64,000 nt of DNA. Source: Quercus robur. Taxonomy: Eukaryota > Streptophyta > Magnoliopsida > Fagales > Fagaceae. Positions 46,323 through 58,500 of this stretch are shown piece after piece. The translations under genes were made by a program, and so were the position numbers. The notes under the pieces are model-generated. The model had not been told where the DNA came from, ran no database searches, and worked only from the letters and a program-made list of their open reading frames with translations. Position 1 is the stretch's first letter; each line of letters opens with the position of its first letter. The stretch is taken from assembly GCF_932294415.1 (NCBI RefSeq), contig NC_065545.1, positions 17,860,857 through 17,924,856 of the forward strand, written 5' to 3'.

Positions 46323-46697
46323 GTTACTAACCCAATTTCTTTCAAAACCGGACCTATTAACTAGATAGTTGGGAAATTATGCCTATTTTCCCATTTCGTT
46401 CGACTTTGAGCTAAACAAAGAACTGTAAAATTAAAGGCACAAAACATTTATACTTTATTATATAGTTCCTTTAAACGACACACCCTTTCCACATAAACGA
46501 CACACAACGTTTATATACCCTGTTCCCAAACCTTTCCTGCCCAAAATTTTCTCTCTTTTTCTCAAATCAGTTCTGGGATTTACATACCCATGAAGCATAA
46601 TGCATAGCTCAGTGGCCATTAGTCCCGAAGGATTAATCAGACAATCAAACTCGCCCAGTTGAAGCTGATTCAGGCAAACTCGGTGAGTGAGTCAATT

Positions 46698-47918
46698 ATG
46701 TTTGCTTTTCTCTCTTCAAGACAGCTACTTTTTATCACACATAGGAATAGGAGGACCCAATTTCAATTGGGTCTTCTTCAGAAAACTGCTTTCTTTAGCA
46801 TCAAATCATTTTCTTCATTCGGTTTATCTAAACCAAAACAACAAAATGAAGCTCAAAGACATTCTTTTACAGTGTGTTATCTCATAAACTCATGTGGGTT
46901 CTCACCAAAATCTGCTCTTTTAGCATCCCATAATGTACACTTTGAAAACCCGGATAAACCAGATTCAGTGCTTAATCTTCTCAAGCATAATGGATTCAAC
47001 GATACCCACATCACAAAACTTATCAGGCAATTCCCACGGCTTCTTTTATATAATCCTAAGAATACCCTTTTGCCCAAAATTAAGTTTTTCCGTTCAATAG
47101 GGATTTCAACCTCTGACCTCCCTAGAATCCTCAGTACAAGCCCTGAACTACTGAAAAGGAGTTTGAAGAACCATCTTATTCCTTGCTATGATGTCCTCAA
47201 GAGTTTGCTTGTTGAGAATGAGAAGGTCATTAAAACTTTGAGGCGCTCGCATTTGTCTTTACAATACATAACTATCAGTATTGTTCCAAATGTTGAACTT
47301 CTGAGAGAAGTTGGAGTACCTCAATCCAACATCTCTTACTTGGTGACTACTTGTCCCTTTGTAGCAACCATCCAACGTAGTAAGTTAGTGAAAGCTATCC
47401 AGGAGGTTAAGGAAATGGGTATTGATCCTTCTAAAATTGTGTTTGTGCAAGCAATCATTGTGGTTTTGACATCAAAAAGACCAATGTGGGAATATAAATT
47501 TGAGATTTTCAAGAGGTGGGGTTGGTCTAAGGAGGATACTCTCCTAGCATTTAAAAAGGATCCAAATTTTATGCAATTGTCAGAGAAGAATATCATGAAA
47601 ACAATGAATTTCCTTGTGAATAAATTGGGACGGCCATCAACAGATATTGCTAGAAATCCTGTGGTTCTGCATTTAAGCTTGGAGAAGAGGATTATCCCTA
47701 GGTGTTCAGTAATTCAAATTTTGGTAGCCAATCATTTGGTCAAGGATGATTTAAGCTTTTCATCTTTCTTATTAGTGAATGAGAAGTTGTTTTTGGAGAA
47801 GTATGTGAGCAAATTTCAGTACATTGCTCCTCAATTGTTGAGTTTGTATCAAAATAAGATGGATCTTCTGGATGTAGAAATTCAATTTGAGAAGGTAGGT
47901 GAGACTAAACAGTTGTAA
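46698..47918 (+). CDS. mTERF-family protein (406 aa, unit 2, third copy)
   Basis: Single exon from ATG 46698. Arg/Lys/Ser-rich leader, then mTERF repeats (VCYLINSCGFSPKSALLAS, DTHITKLIRQFPRLLL, WEYKFEIFKRWGWSKEDT, SLEKRIIPRCSVIQILV). Almost identical to 10783-11970 but retains 11 residues lost there. Only about 290 bp of the original divergent promoter remain upstream before the Pack-MULE end, so its regulation may differ from its duplicate. Family role is organelle gene expression; target unknown. Confidence 0.93.
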   Translation: MFAFLSSRQLLFITHRNRRTQFQLGLLQKTAFFSIKSFSSFGLSKPKQQNEAQRHSFTVCYLINSCGFSPKSALLASHNVHFENPDKPDSVLNLLKHNGFNDTHITKLIRQFPRLLLYNPKNTLLPKIKFFRSIGISTSDLPRILSTSPELLKRSLKNHLIPCYDVLKSLLVENEKVIKTLRRSHLSLQYITISIVPNVELLREVGVPQSNISYLVTTCPFVATIQRSKLVKAIQEVKEMGIDPSKIVFVQAIIVVLTSKRPMWEYKFEIFKRWGWSKEDTLLAFKKDPNFMQLSEKNIMKTMNFLVNKLGRPSTDIARNPVVLHLSLEKRIIPRCSVIQILVANHLVKDDLSFSSFLLVNEKLFLEKYVSKFQYIAPQLLSLYQNKMDLLDVEIQFEKVGETKQL

Positions 47919-48987
47919 CATTTTTTTTTTCAATATAATGTTATAACATTTTGTTTTCAATATAATGTTATAACATTTTGTTTTTACTATAATGTTATTC
48001 TTGATGTTGATGATCATGGTTGCTCGTTTTTGTATTTATTAGATATTGGATTTGCATTAACCCATAGTATTTTTTACATATCTAGGCACTTTCCAAAACG
48101 ACAACCTGAATTATTATGCTTTTGCACGTGTTGACAAATTTTCAAACAAAAGTCAGCAACTCACATGTGTTACTACTTGTGTACAGAGAAAAGGACCCTA
48201 GAATTAGGAGTCTTCTGATTAGATGGGACATTAGTAACTTAGATGGCTTTGGATTAGCTTCCAACTTTGTTAAATGCTTAATTTGTTTTGTACTATTTAC
48301 TCAAGGCTGTACCATATGCATTCACCTAGCAATGTCATCTAATTTTCCTACGTCACATCTATTGCAAGATTTCAAATAAATGGAGTCTTTTGACAATTTT
48401 GTTCTCTTAACAATTCACTCACTTACTCTAAAGCAGATAGAGCTAAAAGCCTAAAAGTAGCATTCTCAAATTGGGAACTCATGGATCTGGCTTCTATTTT
48501 TCCTTTATAATTAAAAATGCAACTTTAGTTTATGTGACCCAAAACTCTATTGTCAAAATTTACTATGTTTGGTACATCTTTAAGCATGTTGATTTGCATT
48601 ATCAATGTTTATGGCTGTGAATTGTGTGGATGTTCAGTATTTTAAGTTTTCTAGTGTGATCATAGACTCATCTGTCGTAGGTATACTTCATTACCACTGT
48701 CTAGTCTTGAATAACTTAATTGTATGTACTATCCTTTGAGTTTTGTATAATTTTTTGTTTAGCATGCTTTGGTGCTGACTTGTCAAGTGTTGTCAGTTAG
48801 ACTTAGAGGCAAATCAAATTTTTCTTACCTTAATATTTTCAAAAATGCACTAACAGTCTTAAGTTGAATATATTTTTTTGATGATGGTTGAAAACACTTA
48901 CATGCTACATGCTACATATGCTGCCCCCACAGTTCCAACCCACGCCTTCCCCTTGCTGCCTCAAGCACTTCGTACTTGGGGAGGTAC

Positions 48988-50768
48988 CAACTCACCCAAA
49001 TGGTGTGGCGGTTCTTACATTGAATATTTTAATGTCATGTAGGCCCTGGACAATGAGATTTGATTTTTAGACAAGTTCCATTTGCATTGGGTAAGCAACT
49101 TTTGGTTTAATACTAGAGGGTGGTGATGTGTTTTTGTGGATTACGTTTGAAAGAAAAGCTATAGGGTTGTTGAATCCAGTTGGGTATATAGAGGCAAGAA
49201 AAGAAACAAAGGTAATTTCTACAAACAACAATGAAAATTTTTCTATAATATCTGAGTGTGGGTTGGAGACGATATATTGGAGAATTTGGTTGGGATTGAA
49301 TATTAATTGCTTGTTCCTGCTGTGATAAGCGTTTGGGTGTCAAAGATTGGAATGTAGGTATGAGATATAGAAGGGTAACCTGTTAACAGCCAATAAAGAA
49401 TGGGGTTTTTGGAAGCCCAATTGTGAGTTGAGGGTGATTGAGCCTTGAGAGAGCAGCTGGTTTGGGATGGTTGTGTTCATGGTTTAATTAAGGATGGTTC
49501 ATATATGTATTTTTGGATAAGCACTCTAACTAAAATTTCATTTTGGTTAACTGGTTAATAATCCAATTTGGATAATTTTTTGGACTTGTTAGTTAAGCAT
49601 ATTTTAGCTAGACTAGCCGCTTGGCTATTCCAATGCTCAGCTCTTATCTTATGTAGGTAGACAGGGTGTCATTTGACTATTTGAGCTATGCAGTATGAAG
49701 GTTTACTTTACATCAGTGTTTATAGACATAAGGTTGATGGAAACGATGGTGAGTGGGAGCTGGGCTGAGTCAGATTGTTTCTGAAGGGTTTACCATGTGA
49801 AGTTGGCTCCCAAAGTAGGACCAAGCTCGGATATTAAAGGATGGTGATTGTTTTTAATGAATAGTGCACAGAATTGGTCTTACCAAGACAGAATCGATTT
49901 GTTTTACTAAGACTAATTTCACCCATGTTTTGTTTTTTATTTAATCTTAGAATCGGTCTCACTAAGACCAATTGCAACCTTTTTTTATTGTTCTTTTTTA
50001 AATCTCTCAATAGATCTTACTGAGACTGATTTTAACCATATATATTTTTGTTTCAATCTAAAATCAGTCTCACTAATAAGATATATTAGCCATCTTTGTT
50101 TATTTATTTTAATCTTGAAATTTTTTCCGTTAATACTGATGTCAACTTCTTCTCCCAAAAAAAAAAAAAAAACTGATTTCAACTATTTCCAATCTATTTT
50201 ATATCCAATTCCCTCACTTTTTTAGCCTTATGTTCAACACGTGCCATTTATTTAATTTTTCAATCTTGCATGTCTTCTAGATAAAAATTAGGGAAAATTA
50301 GATGATTGAATAGGAAATGATCTTTATCATATTATGGATATCCAACCTAAAATATGACAATATTTTTGCTTTGTACCCCCAAGCTTTTAAAAGCTGTAAA
50401 ACAAAATTTGATCTTTGAGAATAGAGATGGCAAAAACTCTTTACTCGGCTTGACTTGTACAATCTCGCGTGGATTTTTCCAACCCCAATGAGGTGAGGGT
50501 AGGAATGGCTTTTGCTCGCCCTACCTTGAATGTTTATATTCATATTTTTGTTTAATATATATTTAAATTATCTTATAAATATAATCTAAGATTAATAGAA
50601 TACATTCAAATCTGTCTCAAATTTGACCTGCCTTGCACTTGATCCTATTGAGTTTTTCCCTTCCTAAGAGGTGAGGGATCTGCACCTATAATAAGTACCT
50701 GAGAAGAACCTCTTTTCTTCTTCTTCTTCTTCTTCAATTTTTTTTTTTTTTTTTTTGAGAAAGAGGGA
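48988..50768. other. Intergenic DNA, partly duplicated at 51668-52680
   Basis: No gene recognised. 49113-50100 matches 51668-52680 (both with GAGGGTGGTGATGTG, then GATAAGTGTTTGGGTGTC-like and AGCTATGCAGTATGAAGG). The end of each copy holds partly palindromic blocks of the type AATCGGTCTCACTAAGACCAATT spaced 60-70 bp. 50160-50172 and 50739-50756 are A/T homopolymers. Confidence 0.7.
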
Positions 50769-51157
50769 GAGAGGATACTCTCCTAGCATTTAAAAAGGAT
50801 CCAAGTTTTATGGGATATTCAAAGAAGAATATCATGAAAAAAATGAATTTCCTTGTGGATAAATTGGGATGGCCATCAACAGATATTGCTAGAAATCCCG
50901 TGGTTCTGCATTTGAGCTTGGAGAAGAGGATTATCCCTAGATGTTCAGTAATTCAAATTTTGATTGCCAAGGATTTGGTCAAGGATGATCTTAGTTTTTC
51001 ATCTTTCTTACTGGTGAATGAGAAGTCGTTTTTGAAGAAGAATGTGAGCAAATTTCAGGACTATGTTCCCCAATTATTGAGTTTGTATCAAAATAAGATG
51101 GATCTTCTGGATGTAGAAATTCAATTTGAGAAGGTAGGTGAGACTAAACAGTTGTAA
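50769..51157 (+). pseudogene. mTERF 3' fragment
   Basis: Homologous to the last 115-130 codons of the 46698-47918 gene (GATACTCTCCTAGCATTT onward) and ending at the same stop and 3' flank (to about 51330). The 5' two-thirds are absent: the match begins right after a (CTT)n/(T)n tract and GAGAAAGAGGGAG. No targeting peptide and too short to be a normal family member. It is a remnant of another duplication. Confidence 0.85.
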
Positions 51158-51330
51158 CTTTTTTATTTCAATATAATGTTATTCTTGACGTTGATGATCA
51201 TCGTTGCTCATTTTTGTATTTATTAGATATTGGATTTGCATTAACCCATATTTTTTTAACATATCTAGGTAATTTCCAAAACAATAACCTAAATTATTAT
51301 GCTTTTACATATGTTGACAATTTTTCAACA

Positions 51331-53194
51331 AGTCAGTATCTCATATGTGTTACTAGATTTGCACATTAGCAAGCCACTAGCATTAGCATCAATATTTTCT
51401 TCAATCAACTAGCTCTGTGGTCCCTTGAAACACTCTGCTATGTGCACCATTGCCAGCAACCTGAAATGCAGACAAGTATCTGCAGAGAAGGATCTGAAGA
51501 AACAACCTGAAATGCATTTTGGTTGTGTAATCCAGATGGATTATACAAGTCCTGGAGCAGGTTGTATAATACACAAAAAGAAACAACGAATTATCTACAA
51601 GCAACAATGTCAATTACCCAGAAAAGTGAAAACTCTCCTAGAAAGTACAGACACCATTGGCACTGAACTACTGGAGGGTGGTGATGTGTTTTTATGGATT
51701 AAGTTCTAAAGAAAAGCAACAGGGTTGTTGAATCCTGTTGGGTTATACAAAGGCAAGAACAGAAACAAAGCTTATTTCTACAAACAACACTTAAAATTTT
51801 CTATAATAACTGAGTGTGGGTTGGGGACGATATTTTGGAGACTTTGGTTGGGAATTGGGATTGAATATTAATTGCTTGTTCCCGCTGTGATAAGTGTTTG
51901 GGTGTCAAAGATTGGAATGTAGGTATGAGATATAGAAGGGAAGCCTGTCAACAGCCAATGAAAAATGGGGTCTTTGGAAGCCCGATTGTAAGTTAAGCAG
52001 CTGGTATGGGATGGTTGTGTTCATGGTTTTATCAAGGATACTTCATATTTGTTTATTACTTATATATATATATATATATATAAAGGATAGTTCATATTTG
52101 TATTTTTGGATTAGCACTCTTAACTAAAATGCATTTTGGTTAATGGGTTAATAATCCAATGTGGATAATTTTTTGGACTTGTTAGTTAAGCGTATTTTAG
52201 CTAGACTCGCCAGTCGGCTATTCCAATGCTATCTTATGTAGGTAGACTGGGTGCCATTTGACTATTTGAGCTATGCAGTATGAAGGTTTACTTACATGAG
52301 TGTTTATAGACATAAGGTTGATGGCAATGATGGTGAGTGGGAGCTGGGCTGAGTCAGATTGTTTCTGAAGTGTTTAATTGCTAGGTGAAATTGGCTCCCA
52401 AAGTAGGACCAAGTATATGAAAGCATAGTGATTGTTTTATGATAGTAGTGCACAGGCTTAAATTACTAAAAAACTATTCCTTAAGATTTTTCAATTCTAA
52501 CGTTCAGCAACCTTAATCATTTCTGTTGGAAACTCAACCTACTTTAAAACCTTGAAATTGGTCTTACCAAGACAGAATCGATTTGTTTTACTAAGACTAA
52601 TTTCATCCATGTTTTATTTCTTTATTTGATCTTAAAAACAGTCTCGCTAAGACCGATTACAACCAGAAGTTCAGTGCCAATGGCGTGTCCTGGTTTGAAT
52701 TTTGAACAATAAATCTAAAGACAACAAATGTCATAGCTTTTTTCATGACTTTTGAGATGGTATGTTATAATTGGTGTATAATAAGAGTGATGTCAGATTG
52801 TCGATGATGGTTCCGTGTGAAAATAATGTTATACTAATCATAGTCTTCCATCTCAACAAATTGATGAGTAAAAATTGTGAAACTTATTGTATTTGTAGCA
52901 TTGTTGAAATTTGAATCCAAGTATTTCAGCAGTTTTGAATTCTGATTCTGGTTGTCAATAGAAAGTCATTGCAAATACCACTGATAAATGGACAACAAAC
53001 ATAAAGCCAGATTAAAAAACAAAGCTATCGTATTTCTCAGACTCACAACATCACCACATGTACATTGCATATCTGAACAAATTAGTGGCCAAAAAACAAG
53101 CAACTTTCCGTCAGTGGAGACAAGAATTTTACTTTGACTTGCAACACTAACAGGCTAGACACTAATAATCTCATTCTCACCCCATTCTACATGT
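51331..53194. other. Intergenic DNA
   Basis: 51360-51665 is unique DNA with nothing recognised. 51668-52680 repeats 49113-50100. An (AT)n run of about 20 bp lies at 52062-52082. 52680-53194 holds nothing recognisable beyond the 3' flank of the - strand mTERF gene. Confidence 0.6.
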
Positions 53195-54442
53195 TCAAAT
53201 GATGCTTTCAATATACACCTTCCCTTGATACACACTCATCAATTGAGGTATTTCCTCCTGAAATCTGGTCACAAATCTCTCCAAGAACGACTCTTCAACA
53301 GGCAGCAACACAGTAGTTAAGCTCATATCTTTCTTTACCAATCCCTTCAATGACAAAACTTGAATAACTGAACACCTCGGAACAATTCTCCTCTCCAAGC
53401 TGAAAAGCAAAACCACAGGGCATTTGGCAATCATTTTAGATGGCCACCCCATCTTGTTCACAAAAAAATCCATGGCTCTCATTATTTTCTTCTCTGACAA
53501 AATCATACAATGAGGGTGCTTCCTAAAAGCCAAAAGAATCTCATCCTTAGACCAACCCCACCTCCTATAAACCTCATAGCACCTTTCCCATATGGACTTG
53601 TTGCCCTTGCCAGATATAGCATGTATAGCTAACACAAATGTTGATTTCATCGGATCAAACCCCATTTCCTTAACCTCATTTACAATGCGACCAAAATTAT
53701 CATGCTTTTGCATCAAAGCCTCAGGAAAATGGGTTAACAACAACACAATACAAGACTCAGGCACACCTAGCTCCCTCAAAAACGAAATATTTGGTATCAA
53801 ATTCTTTGTATGACCTTCAAGAAAAATCCATGAGGTGCGCTTCAAAGCAGTAACAATCTTTTTATCACTTAAAAGCACACTTTTGAGGAAGTTATAACAG
53901 GGTACAATTTGGTTCTCCAAGCTCCTAGTCAAAAGGGTTGGGTCAGCAGTGAGAACTCTAGCAAGGTCAGTGCTTGAAGCACCTATAGAGTGGAAAAACT
54001 CAAGCTTGGGCAAAAGGGTATTCTCAGGATCAGCCAAAAGAAGCAGAGGGCGTTTCCTGATAAGATTTGAGATCTGGGTTTGTGAGAATCCATGGTTTCT
54101 CAAAAGGGCCAAGACAGAGTTTGCTTTTTCTGGGTTTTGCAAGTGTACCTTTTGGGATACTAGAGAAGCTGTCTCTGGAAGCAACCCACATGAGTTTATG
54201 AGGTAAGAGATTGTGGAAGTTTGTTGGTTTGTAGAGATTTTTGAAGTGATGGGTTTGTGAAGTGAGTGATGCTGATGAGAGAAACGAAGTTGGGTTTTTG
54301 AAACTCCTATAAATGGTTTGTTTGGCAATGGTTTCTTGGAGAGAAATATGCAAGAAGTTCTCAGAAACTGGAAATTCTGGATTGGTTCCATGTTTGAATG
54401 AGTGGATGACAAAGACCAATAGGTTTTTGTACTATTAATCAT
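53195..54442 (-). CDS. mTERF-family protein, divergent member (415 aa)
   Basis: Single exon, ATG at 54442; an alternative in-frame ATG 17 codons later (MEPIQNFQFLRTSC) would give a 398-aa form that starts directly with the Ser/Lys/Arg-rich leader. mTERF repeats start near residue 77 (STISYLINSCGLLPETASLV, then QTQISNLIRKRPLLLLADPE, then WERCYEVYRRWGWSKDEIL, then FSLERRIVPRCSVIQVLSLKG). It is clearly more diverged than the copies in the duplicated units and probably reflects the older cluster state. Organelle gene-expression role by family. Confidence 0.92.
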   Translation of the reverse strand: MINSTKTYWSLSSTHSNMEPIQNFQFLRTSCIFLSKKPLPNKPFIGVSKTQLRFSHQHHSLHKPITSKISTNQQTSTISYLINSCGLLPETASLVSQKVHLQNPEKANSVLALLRNHGFSQTQISNLIRKRPLLLLADPENTLLPKLEFFHSIGASSTDLARVLTADPTLLTRSLENQIVPCYNFLKSVLLSDKKIVTALKRTSWIFLEGHTKNLIPNISFLRELGVPESCIVLLLTHFPEALMQKHDNFGRIVNEVKEMGFDPMKSTFVLAIHAISGKGNKSIWERCYEVYRRWGWSKDEILLAFRKHPHCMILSEKKIMRAMDFFVNKMGWPSKMIAKCPVVLLFSLERRIVPRCSVIQVLSLKGLVKKDMSLTTVLLPVEESFLERFVTRFQEEIPQLMSVYQGKVYIESII

Positions 54443-55032
54443 TCAAAAATCACTAACGAGGACTCTTGTTTTTTCCCTGGCCTTTTGGGCTTCATTTTGT
54501 AATGCGGCGACTTTTAGCTTGTTCGATGACATATTTTCGACTCAACAAATATTTTTTTTGTAATGAATACTAATAGTATTTGTTAAGGCGCAATGGAAGT
54601 AATGAGAGTTAGAGTCAACTACTGCGACAAGTAATGTCAGCATACCCGACGTTATAGAGAGAAGCTTTTGCATGGCTCGTTACAGATTGTGTTTGTTATA
54701 ACGATATTTGAAGCTTTAACCTCGTACTCAATAAGTCACAATAAAGCGCAATCTTGAAAAACCATAACGTTTTTGTTGGTCATTAACTGAAGACAAATAT
54801 TCTCTGTGGGGTTTATGGATTAACTCCTGTAAGTAGAGGAGTTGAAATTATTAAAAGCATGAGAGCAAAAGAATTAATTAAGAGGAAGAAGTCTGGCAAT
54901 GACTTCTTCAATTCTTCTCTAAAACTTTGTTTGGAAGTTCATAAAAGAATGAAATGAAATGGAATGGAGTGAATAAATCACAAAGGTATAGAAAAAAAAA
55001 ACAATGGAATGTATTTAAGTATAAGCAATAAT

Positions 55033-55040
55033 TTAATAAG

Positions 55041-55082
<42 letters not shown>
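55033..55082. repeat. (AT)n microsatellite
   Basis: About 18-25 AT repeats in the 1.1 kb spacer between the mTERF gene at 53195-54442 and the DUF255 gene; the rest of 54443-55550 shows no gene. Confidence 0.9.
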
Positions 55083-55087
<5 letters not shown>

Positions 55088-55550
55088 GAGTAATGAGCAT
55101 TCTCCCGTAAAAGGGAATAAGACTTAAATGTGTACATATCAAAACTTTTAAAAATGAAATTAGTGTGCTTCGACCAATGTGCCAACAACATTTACTACTA
55201 CATCAATTTGTAAACAAGTAATAAAATTAGTAACAACTTTGAAAATTTCCTTCAGAAATATGATTGTTTTGCTTACATTAGAAGTGTTGCAGAAAAGATA
55301 GTGTAACAAGAAGTTACATTTGATACATTTATTCCGACCACCAATTGCAAACAAATGCAAGATACGTGATCCCACCCATCCCTACCAACAGATAGCTATG
55401 AACCTGATCCATCTATCTTTTCTGAATTACATACAAAATGATGAATTAAACTTAAAATACACCATCATCTTGAACTATCATTGTGATTCTACATTCATAT
55501 ACGTCACTACATGTTATATATTGTAATTGAACTTACTAGCAAATGGCAAT

Positions 55551-58500
55551 TTATGCAGAAGAGGATTTCACGGAGAGCAAAACCTTAAGAGACTCTGGGT
55601 CTGTCACAGGGGCTTTGCAAGTAAAGTTTTGGCATACGAGAGCAACCACTTTATCTGCAACAAAATTATTCTTTGCCATGATGGCTATATTGCTATTATT
55701 TCCTTCCCAAAAGTCCATCTCTTCTTTGTTGGACAGGTCTATGTGAATAACCTGTCATTAATCGCACTATTAGGAGACACATTGATCAAGTGAATATGTA
55801 TATACTTGAGATAATAACATTTTACACTCACTGTTTTATTTGGATCATATGATGCATGAGCTGCAACAAGCATGTTTTCGAACTCCACAGAAGGCCTATG
55901 GCCAACCAAGACAACTTGCTTCTTCAAGGGAAGAGTGACCATGTCTGCTGCACAACACATCAGAGGCACTGCCATAGCCGTATCTTTCAGTCTTGTCTCA
56001 AAAACTGCCTGTATATGAGAGACAATAAACTCAAATCAGGAATACTTGCAAGTCTTTTTTTTTTTTTTTTTAATTGGTAAGTTATACATGCACCGAGTGG
56101 GTCTTGAACCCACATCCTCACTCTCCAACCAATTTCTATTTTCTATAGGAGAACTGGAGAAGTAAGTGTCAGTTGAGTTATAGCTCATTGGGCTTGCAAG
56201 CCTTAAACTTGATTGGACAATATATTATGGTGAAGCAACAGCATACCAGAAGATGCTCCGCATTCTGCCTGTAACGATCAGACTTACTGCCTCCAACCAA
56301 GGAGGCCAGTCTTGCAAGATTAATTGCAGAAACCGAGTTCCCAGAGGGCTCGGCCCCATCATGATCTTCCTTTACACGGAGAAGAACTGAAGGGTCTTCC
56401 CCTGCAGTATTGAAATAGCCTCCTCCTTCCCTATCAAGAAATAATTCATCCTGCAAAGAAAGTTCTCTACTAAATTTGACAGAAGTACAAAGTAGAAAAT
56501 GGGATGCTATTAATACTTGAAATAGAATGGTTATCAGTTCTTGCCTGGGTGTCCTGCAGTTCCATTGCCCAGAGTAGCCACTTAATTCCCCCACCAAACT
56601 CGTAAAGATCCAGTAAACTAGAAATTAAAAAAGCATAATCATCTAAAAATCCAGGTGCTTTAGATGGGCCATTCCTAAAGCTGTGCTGTAGCCTGCGTGT
56701 TTGCTCATTATAAAGTTGCTTCTGGATAAAAGATGCTGCCTTCTCAGCAACTTCCATGTACTCCTGAGGCTGGAAATATTGTACATGATGTGAATAACCC
56801 AATCAAGAAACTTTGAAGTTGAATAACACAAAATGAAAATCACTCAATCAATATAATAGTAATAATGCAAGACATTTATGTTTAGTACATTTAGACCACA
56901 ATCATGTTGTAACTGTTGGAGTTCAAAATACAACTAAACTTCTGGGACTTTCCCCCTCTGGAGTTGTAAATTCAATTGAACTAATGATTACTCGCTCCTA
57001 CACTCAAGTAGAGTCACAAGTTTGGGAGAATCTGAGGGAGAATTCACAGCCAAAATGGCAACTTTGATACTTGTTCATATACTTTCCCATTCATCAGATG
57101 AGTAAATGAATGCGCTTAAATTCAATAATATGCTAAAAACTACAGAAGTCACACTAATGGAGAATTCAGCTAGAGAGTTTATCTCTAATCTAAACATCTA
57201 AATTTTAAAGCAATTGATATGAAGTGGAAATTGCTCAAATTGATAGCATGATTTGTCAACGGACATGATGACTACAGCTAGAGCATCTTACTCCAAAAAA
57301 TAAAAGCATATAAGTTCTCCTAGAGTGGAGTTTAGCTTTACAGATATATTCTTATTTTTTCCTTCCTGTTTTAATTGACCATTGTAATTTGGGTTCTTGA
57401 TTATTTTGCCCCCCACAGTACATTTCCGATGTACTTGGGTTGGCTTTTTTTTTCTTTTCTTTTTAATAAATAATTTTTTTTGTAATTTATCAACAAAAAA
57501 AAAAAAAAAAAAGAGTATATAAGACAGCTTCCAGCACAATTAAGTCAAAGATGATAAAATCTTACATCACAGCCAACAACAGGAAAGTTGAATTTGGTCC
57601 CCTCATTTTCCCCCTTCAGAATTTTAGAAGCCCTTGCAAAGGATGATATTACCAGACCATTCCATGATACAATTACCTACCAAGCACCAGTTCTGTTAAA
57701 TTGTGCATAATAAATAAAAGATAAGCTAATAAAAGTGATGGATGTATCCTTTATGTTCATTATTTTAACAAATACTACCTTATCATCCAAATGCGGTCTG
57801 GGTCGACTTGATCTTACTTCAAAGAGCTTTCGCCTACACTCACCCAGAATATCAAGATACTGTTCAACAGGCATGCCAAGTTTTGATGCCATTTCAGCAG
57901 GGCTATGTCTCTCAATGAGCACATTTTTACCCTTGAATTCATGGTGAGGGTCACTCATTCTAGAAAGGTCACAGTTACCCACAGGCTTTATATAGAAATG
58001 GTTCTTGAAAAGAGTTGCATGCTCTCCAAGTATGTCATCAACCTAAAAAGAGAGAAACCAGGTTAAAAAATAGAATCAGAATAAAATAACCACTAATCTC
58101 ACTAAGAAAGAGGGAAAAAAGGTTCTGAGTTTCACAGAAGATGTATCAACTTGAGATTGACAAAATTTGTGGACAAACAGTAGGAAATTTTTTAAAATAT
58201 AGACACTCATTTCTAAATTAGCATCAATGGAAAATTACTCTAGGAAACAATTATCTTGATTTGAAAGTTCATCTCTATAGCATCTATGCTCAACATTAGA
58301 CTCTCTGGAGAGTGAATAAATCAGCAACTGAAATTCTTTTTTTTTTTTGATAGATAATTACGATATTCATTTACTTACCCAAACTTTCATGTTGTTCTAT
58401 ATATATATAACCAATGATTAATCAAGGAAAAATGCAAGCAGCAATGGTGAAGAGTGCACCAAATGCTACTTATTAAAGGGTAGTTATTTCAATTTCAGCC

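Larger units (their letters stand above)
40127..46401. mobile_element. Pack-MULE (6275 bp) carrying IQM gene exons
   Basis: Flanked by a perfect 9-bp duplication GACTTTGAG (40118-40126, 46402-46410). Terminal inverted repeats of about 65 bp are degenerate; compare AACTATTCAGTTAGTTGGCC near 40171 with the complement of the right end, AACTATCTAGTTAATAGGTC. Unit 1 has no insertion at the matching site (about 10489). No transposase is seen. It carries palindromic subterminal modules, two minisatellites, AT-rich DNA (41430-41800) and captured exons of an IQM gene. Nine-base duplication, TIRs and captured genic DNA together define a Pack-MULE. 41810-42320 and 43720-44310 hold nothing recognisable. 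Confidence 0.82.
12976..48987. repeat. Segmental duplication, unit 2
   Basis: Right copy of the tandem duplication. It starts at the junction where CAAGCACTTAGTA (end of unit 1; compare CAAGCACTTCGTA near 48965-48977) meets the post-BAHD sequence. It contains mTERF(+) 34938-36152, mTERF(-) 38738-39941 (broken) and mTERF(+) 46698-47918. Removing the 20.1 kb retrotransposon and 6.3 kb Pack-MULE leaves about 9.6 kb, matching unit 1 less its own additions. Spacers 33878-34937, 36153-38737 and 47919-48987 match unit 1 and show no further gene. Confidence 0.85.
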
